DNA of 9,984 bases from assembly GCA_023393575.1 (NCBI GenBank), contig JAEWKX010000255.1:1-9984 (forward strand). Reading direction: 5' to 3'. The notes beneath the pieces were generated by a model that had not been told where the DNA came from, ran no database searches, and worked only from the letters and a program-made list of their open reading frames with translations. Below are positions 5,878-9,984 of the stretch, one piece after another. Positions within the stretch are counted from its first letter, which is position 1; each line of letters starts with the position of its first letter. This DNA comes from Pseudomonadota bacterium (GTDB lineage Bacteria > Pseudomonadota > Alphaproteobacteria > Rhizobiales > Rhizobiaceae). A program made the translations under genes and the position numbers.

Positions 5878-6266
5878 CACATCTCACTGTAGAGGAATTG
5901 TTCCTGGGTATAGGTCCCGTCGCCATCGGCTTCACGGGCGGCGTTCTTCAGGAGATCCGCGACGGCACGCACGGCATGGAGGTGCGCTTCGACACGGCGG
6001 GCATTGATCGCCAGCTTCTCCTTCAGGTTGTGCATCTGGTCAATATGGACGACCGCCAGTTCCTTCGGATTCGTGCTGCGGAACAACATGGTGAGTTCGT
6101 AGAGGCAGCGGCTCTTGTGCGCGTTCGAAACCTTCAGATCGAACCCGGCATCCGTGCCCAGCCGCTGGTTCTCGTTGTCGACGATCATCTCCAGCCGACC
6201 GAGTACCGTCTTGATCCGATGATCGTTAGAAACAACTTCCATATGCCTTGCCCCAGTATCAGTCAT
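5877..6266 (-). CDS. flgN: FlgN-like flagellar export chaperone
   Basis: This is a 129-residue, largely alpha-helical cytoplasmic protein with no membrane segment. Two long helices (about 14-38 and 65-112) and a C-terminal G-D-G-T-Y-T match the layout of FlgN, the chaperone that binds the C-termini of the hook-filament junction proteins FlgK and FlgL and brings them to the export gate through FlhA. Length suits the family (about 140). The start at 6266 comes 1 nt after the stop of the preceding rod-binding gene (TGA-C-ATG), a coupling arrangement. The ATG at 6242 (M-E-V-V-S-N-D) is a plausible alternative with AAGG close upstream, shortening the protein by 8 residues. The similarity is weak in primary sequence, as is usual for FlgN; operon position carries much of the call. 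Confidence 0.6.
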   Translation of the reverse strand: MTDTGARHMEVVSNDHRIKTVLGRLEMIVDNENQRLGTDAGFDLKVSNAHKSRCLYELTMLFRSTNPKELAVVHIDQMHNLKEKLAINARRVEAHLHAVRAVADLLKNAAREADGDGTYTQEQFLYSEM

Positions 6267-6267
6267 G

Positions 6268-6822
6268 TCAGGCTTCGTTCTTGTCCGTGGGTGCAAGATC
6301 CAGAACCTGACGTTCAAAATCCGTAATCATTCTCATCGCACGATCGCGATCCGCTTCGTCGGTCGTGGCGTTGACCACCGCACCTTCCTGGCGGGCTAGC
6401 GCCTGCGAGTACATCTGTTCCGCAATGCCGATGCCGCCGTTTTTCGACATGCCGTCGGCAATCTGCTCGGCCATCATGCTCTTCCAGAACTCACCGGCAG
6501 ATCCCTTGCCGTAGACCTGTTCGCTGTCGCTCGGCAGCATGGAACTGACGAAGTTCTGAAGGACGCCCGCTTCGAACTTGCGGTATTCCTCCGGCATCTT
6601 CGAGAGGTTTTTCGACGGCTCCGCATTGCCAAGCCCCGCATCGGTAGCCGGTGTCGAGATGATGTCGAGGGCGGCACCGAAGCCCGCACCCGCCTCGGCG
6701 AGGCTGGCCGCCGCGAAAGCAGCCTTGTTCGCCTTCAGCTTGGCTTGCGCCGCCTGGACCTCGGCCGGGTCTGCAGCCCGTACCACGTCGAGAACGAGAT
6801 CGCTCGGGGGTGAGATCGCCAC
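6268..6822 (-). CDS. flgJ: FlgJ-type flagellar rod-binding protein (rod-capping domain only)
   Basis: This 184-residue protein has a rod-binding domain at about residues 79-142: Y-R-K-F-E-A-G-V-L-Q-N-F, then S-G-conserved G-S-A-G-E-F-W-K-S-M-M-A-E-Q and G-G-I-G-I-A-E-Q-M-Y. In gammaproteobacterial FlgJ this domain caps the growing rod in the periplasm and is fused to a muramidase; here the muramidase is absent, as is usual in alphaproteobacteria, where a separate enzyme opens the cell wall. I chose the GTG at 6822 because AAAGGA (6834-6829) ends 6 nt before it, giving M-A-I-S-P-P-S-D; the GTG at 6840 in frame has no Shine-Dalgarno. The first 70 residues are Ala-rich and of low complexity. It lies about 103 bp after the FliJ-like gene and 1 bp before the FlgN-like gene. 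Similar proteins are also annotated CheL. Confidence 0.75.
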   Translation of the reverse strand: MAISPPSDLVLDVVRAADPAEVQAAQAKLKANKAAFAAASLAEAGAGFGAALDIISTPATDAGLGNAEPSKNLSKMPEEYRKFEAGVLQNFVSSMLPSDSEQVYGKGSAGEFWKSMMAEQIADGMSKNGGIGIAEQMYSQALARQEGAVVNATTDEADRDRAMRMITDFERQVLDLAPTDKNEA

Positions 6823-6925
6823 GTCAATTCCTTTCGCCACGACTGCATCACCGATCGGACGGCAACGGCAGCGACGGTTCGATGATCTGCAGGCGCTTCA
6901 TGTCCCTGCGCTTTGGTGGAGAGGA

Positions 6926-7342
6926 CTATGACTGCTGAAGCTTGCTGGAGGCTGGCGAGGCAAGCGTGATCTCAAGAAGATCGTAGATCGCCTGGTCAGC
7001 GGCCTGCCGATCTTCGAGCTCACGCGCCTTCTTCATGTGGTCTTCCAGACGATCGGCCTTGGTGCGCTCCTTGAGCACCTTCATCTCCTGGATCTGCTGG
7101 ATATTCTGAAGCTGGCCCTCCTTGACGGTCAGGCGCCCGAAGCGTTCGGCATAATTCTGCGAAAAGGTCCTGTGAACCGGATCCATCGAACCGATCGCCT
7201 CGATCACCACTTCCATCGATTGCGCGACTTCGGCGCGATGCTGGGTCGTCACGGCCAGCTCCTGTTCCGCCATCTTCTCCATGTGGCGCTGGACGGCGAC
7301 GAGACGCTTCAGCTTCCTGGACCGGTTCTGCTCGTCTGCCAT
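6926..7342 (-). CDS. FliJ-like coiled-coil flagellar export protein
   Basis: This 138-residue protein is highly charged, rich in Gln, Glu, Lys and Arg, and predicted to be nearly all helix with a long coiled coil (about 5-50 and 65-122) broken by the S-M-D-P segment near residue 52. FliJ is a small antiparallel coiled coil that sits in the FliI ATPase ring, contacts FlhA and cycles export chaperones. Size and helical pattern agree, but coiled-coil proteins converge, so the assignment rests partly on its place right after fliR. The ATG at 7342 (M-A-D-E-Q) has GAGGG about 4 nt upstream, directly following the fliR stop, with a 7-bp intergenic gap. An upstream in-frame start at 7381 would overlap fliR and is less likely. 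Confidence 0.55.
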   Translation of the reverse strand: MADEQNRSRKLKRLVAVQRHMEKMAEQELAVTTQHRAEVAQSMEVVIEAIGSMDPVHRTFSQNYAERFGRLTVKEGQLQNIQQIQEMKVLKERTKADRLEDHMKKARELEDRQAADQAIYDLLEITLASPASSKLQQS

Positions 7343-7349
7343 CGAACCC

Positions 7350-8102
7350 TCAGAAGGAAAGAAAGACCATCGGGAACCCATCCGCGAACTGGCGAATGAG
7401 GGCGGCGATCGAGAGATAGAGAAGAAAGAGGCCTCCTGCGAGCAGGAAAGGCGTCGAAATGAAGAAGACCGGGATCTGCGGAGCCAGCTTGTTGACGAGA
7501 CCTATCGCGACGTTGAACATCAGACCATAGATCAGGAAGGGGCTCGCCAGACGCAGCATGAGATCGGTGGAGGCCCTCAGTGTATCGGTGAGCGTGATCA
7601 GCATCTTCTGCGGATCCACGAGATTGCCGACCGGTGTCGCCGCGTACGATTCCACCAGGGCGCGGAACACCACATGGTGGAAGTCGAGCATGAACAGCAT
7701 AAGCAGGGCGCTGAAGCTGAGAAGATTGGTCAGCTGGTTCTCCGACGTATCCTCGAGGACGTCCTGCCCTCCCGGCGCGGTGAATCCGATCGACATGGTC
7801 AGAATGGCGCCGGCATACTGCATGCCGAGCGTATAGAGGCGAGCGATCAGGCCGTAGACGACCCCGATCATCGTCTCGCTGACGATCAGTCCGACATAGG
7901 TCGCGCCGGGGGATACGGCACGCGGGTAGATGACGTCCCAGAGCAGCGGCAGGACGGCAACGGACACCGCGACCGCGAGGAAGAGCCGGATGTTCGTCGG
8001 GACACGCGCGCTTCCGAAGCCGGGCAGCACCATGATGCACCCACCCATTCGGCAGAAGGCGAGAAAAAGCGCCAGAACTGTCCCTTGCGGGTCGGTTATC
8101 AT
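7350..8102 (-). CDS. fliR: FliR, flagellar export gate membrane protein
   Basis: FliR is a 250-residue polytopic inner-membrane protein of normal length, with hydrophobic stretches at about 8-26, 38-55, 68-100, 127-147, 185-203 and 210-236. Family features include P-G-F-G-S-A-R-V-P near residues 27-35, the E-T-M-I-G-V-V-Y-G segment (76-84), the S-I-G-F-T-A-P-G-G region, and N-K-L-A-P-Q-I-P-V-F-F (204-214), the counterpart of the conserved P-Q-x-x-V-F motif. With FliP and FliQ it builds the helical export pore of the flagellar type III secretion system; FlhA surrounds the pore as a nonamer. The ATG at 8102 is preceded by GAGGG, with 28 bp after the flhA stop, so it is co-transcribed. No fliP or fliQ is in view; they must lie elsewhere in the flagellar cluster. 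Confidence 0.95.
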   Translation of the reverse strand: MITDPQGTVLALFLAFCRMGGCIMVLPGFGSARVPTNIRLFLAVAVSVAVLPLLWDVIYPRAVSPGATYVGLIVSETMIGVVYGLIARLYTLGMQYAGAILTMSIGFTAPGGQDVLEDTSENQLTNLLSFSALLMLFMLDFHHVVFRALVESYAATPVGNLVDPQKMLITLTDTLRASTDLMLRLASPFLIYGLMFNVAIGLVNKLAPQIPVFFISTPFLLAGGLFLLYLSIAALIRQFADGFPMVFLSF

Positions 8103-8130
8103 CAGGACGATCCCTCTTCGGGCTCGGCCA

Positions 8131-9984
8131 TCAGGAGATGGCGCCCAGAATCTTGATCTCGAGTCCCTTGGCCAGTTCGACGTGCGAGAGAACCGGAAGC
8201 GTCGCGAACAATCGCTCGATGATCATGCGGACATAGGACCGCGTTTCCGGCGAGGTGACAAGGACGAAAGGCAGTCCGCGGTCCATGAATTCACGGATAA
8301 CTTTCGTCGCCTGCTCGCTGAACTCCTCCAGGCTGCGCGGATCGATGTCGAACTCGACAACCTCGCCCTTGGCATCGCGCTTCAGGGCCTGGTGGAAGAT
8401 CATGTCCCACTTGGTCCCGAGCCTGAGCACACGCAGGACGCCGTTATCGGCCAGGTCGCCGCAGAGTTGCTGCGCCATGCGCACCCGGACATGCTCCACG
8501 ATCTGCTCGGTCTTGCGGACGTGAGGAGCAAGTTCGGCAACGGCTTCGAGAATCAGATGCAGATTGCGGATGGAGACGCGCTCCGCCAGCAGCAGCTTCA
8601 GCACGGCCTGCAGGCCGGAATAGGACATGTGCGACGAGCAGATCTCGTCGGCCAGCTTCTTGTATTCAGGGTCCAGCCGCTCGATGAGAACCTTGACGTC
8701 CTTGTAGGAGAGAAGCTGCGGCAGGTTGTTGCGGATAACCTCCGAAAGATGGGTGAGGACGACGGAAACATTGTCGATCGGATGGAAGCCTTCGCGCTTC
8801 AGGTCCTCGGCGAAGGTTTCGAGGATCGAGACCGCAGGCATGCCGAACGCCGGCTCTCTTATCTCGTCGCCCGGGATGCTCGGCTTGCGGCCGGAGCCGG
8901 TGACAACCAGGACATCGCCGACCCGAAGCGCATTCGAGGCGATCGTCGTCCCGTGGATCCTGATCTGGTAGGACTTCTCCGGGATCATGATGTCGTCGGA
9001 GACCTTGATCTCCGGGACCACGAAGCCGTACTGCGTCGCGAACTTCTTGCGCATCTTGCCGACGCGGAACGCCAGTTCCTGATGTGCGCCGAGAAGGCGT
9101 GTGGAGACCTGCTTGCCAAGGGCCAGCTCGATCTCGGCCGTCTTCAGGGCGCTCTTGACCGAATCCTTCTCGGCTTCCTTGTTCTGGACGACCTTCTTTT
9201 CCTCGTCCTCGCGGCGCGACTTGTTTTCCGCTTCGATACGGCGGGGCACGAACCAGGCGCCAAAGCCCATCAAGCCGCCGAGGGCGATGAACGGCAGGAA
9301 AGGAAGGCCCGGGACAAGCGCCAGGAGAGCCATGAGGCTTCCGGCCATGGACAGGGCTCGCGGGTAGCCGCTCAGCTGGTCGACGACCGCCTTGTCCGTG
9401 GAGCCGGACGTGCCGCCGCGGGATACCAGCAGGCCTGCCGCAAGCGAAACGATGAGCGCCGGCACCTGGGAAACGATGCCGTCGCCGACGGAGAGCTTCA
9501 CGAAGACGTCGGCGGCCTCGCCGATCTCCATGCCATGGCGGAAATAGCCGATGATGATGCCGCCGAAAATGTTGATGGCGGTGATGATCAGGCCGGCGAT
9601 CGCATCGCCACGCACGAACTTCGACGCACCGTCCATGGCGCCGAAGAAGGAGCTTTCCTGCTCCAGTTCGCCGCGCCGACGCTGCGCTTCCTTTTCATCG
9701 ATGATCCCTGCCGACAGGTCGGCATCGATCGACATCTGCTTGCCCGGGATCGCATCCAGGGTGAAACGGGCGCCGACTTCGGCGATGCGCGTCGCACCCT
9801 TGGTGATGACGATGAAGTTGACGGTAATCAGGATCATGAAGACGATGATCCCGATCACGAAGTCGCCCGACATCACGAGACTGGCGAAACCGGAGATGAC
9901 ACCGCCCGCTGCATCGTGTCCCTGGTGACCGTTCGAGAGAATGACGCGCGTGGTGGCAATGTTGAGCGACATGCGGACCATCGT
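8131..9984 (-). CDS. flhA: FlhA, flagellar type III export gate protein (partial, N-terminus beyond the right edge)
   Basis: 617 residues are visible with the natural C-terminus; roughly the first 80 of a protein usually near 690 are cut by the window edge, so the Met at 9981 is internal. Counting from that Met, the conserved block [13 protein letters not shown], then G-K-Q-M-S-I-D-A-D at 80-88, falls in the FHIPEP signature. [10 protein letters not shown] at 121-130 includes the conserved Lys and Asp linked to proton-driven export. Several membrane helices run to about 245, followed by a Lys/Glu-rich linker (253-275) and the cytoplasmic domain that docks chaperone-cargo complexes such as FlgN-FlgK. 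It is the first visible gene of the flagellar run and is followed by fliR. The sequence is intact. FlhA homologues in virulence secretion systems are excluded by the flagellar neighbours. Confidence 0.97.
   Translation of the reverse strand, partial: TMVRMSLNIATTRVILSNGHQGHDAAGGVISGFASLVMSGDFVIGIIVFMILITVNFIVITKGATRIAEVGARFTLDAIPGKQMSIDADLSAGIIDEKEAQRRRGELEQESSFFGAMDGASKFVRGDAIAGLIITAINIFGGIIIGYFRHGMEIGEAADVFVKLSVGDGIVSQVPALIVSLAAGLLVSRGGTSGSTDKAVVDQLSGYPRALSMAGSLMALLALVPGLPFLPFIALGGLMGFGAWFVPRRIEAENKSRREDEEKKVVQNKEAEKDSVKSALKTAEIELALGKQVSTRLLGAHQELAFRVGKMRKKFATQYGFVVPEIKVSDDIMIPEKSYQIRIHGTTIASNALRVGDVLVVTGSGRKPSIPGDEIREPAFGMPAVSILETFAEDLKREGFHPIDNVSVVLTHLSEVIRNNLPQLLSYKDVKVLIERLDPEYKKLADEICSSHMSYSGLQAVLKLLLAERVSIRNLHLILEAVAELAPHVRKTEQIVEHVRVRMAQQLCGDLADNGVLRVLRLGTKWDMIFHQALKRDAKGEVVEFDIDPRSLEEFSEQATKVIREFMDRGLPFVLVTSPETRSYVRMIIERLFATLPVLSHVELAKGLEIKILGAIS

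Noticed and set aside
7281..8156. Plus-strand open frame of 291 codons antisense to fliR
   Set aside because: The product is dominated by charged residues and His with no fold signals, and the opposite strand is clearly FliR.
1..9984. CRISPR arrays, tRNA or rRNA genes, insertion sequences, phage or toxin-antitoxin modules
   Set aside because: No regularly spaced repeats, cloverleaf-like segments, transposase motifs, terminal inverted repeats or small paired genes were recognised on either strand.

Overview
The window looks like a chromosomal segment from an alphaproteobacterium of the Rhizobiaceae type (Sinorhizobium/Ensifer, Rhizobium or Agrobacterium-like). The evidence is high-GC coding with strong third-position GC bias, an agl-type alpha-glucoside transport locus with a LacI-family regulator, and a rhizobial-style flagellar export run (flhA, fliR, then small FliJ-, FlgJ- and FlgN-like genes). 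From memory, unchecked, Sinorhizobium meliloti also has its agl cluster close to this end of the flagellar cluster.

Layout. Positions 1-492 (minus) hold the first 164 codons of a periplasmic sugar-binding protein, AglE-like. It is divergent from an AglR-like LacI repressor at 723-1745 (plus). The 230-bp gap between them carries two identical 14-bp palindromes, one beside each gene, which are almost certainly the repressor's operators. Convergent with aglR is folD (1761-2660, minus), a housekeeping one-carbon enzyme whose leader can form two mutually exclusive hairpins. Two minus-strand genes of polysaccharide type follow: a Wzz/GumC-like membrane protein with coiled coils and no kinase domain (2757-4439), and a divergent WecG/TagA/CpsF-like protein that has lost the family's Asp (4528-5241).

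From 5338 to the right edge runs a tight minus-strand flagellar operon, transcribed flhA > fliR > FliJ-like > FlgJ-type rod-binding protein > FlgN-like chaperone > FliL-like single-pass membrane protein. The junctions are 28 bp, 7 bp, about 103 bp, 1 bp and a 1-nt TGATG overlap. FlhA and FliR form the membrane export gate. The small proteins probably serve as export chaperone, rod assembly factor and accessory membrane component. A short hairpin that pairs fully only in minus-strand RNA lies 13 nt after the last gene.

The agl part is a self-contained sugar-inducible control module. The least ordinary part is the polysaccharide-like pair between folD and the flagellar operon: both proteins are atypical members of their families, and the N-terminus of the second is uncertain. 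I saw no tRNA, rRNA, insertion sequence, attachment site, CRISPR array or phage gene, and no gene-free stretch longer than 300 bases.
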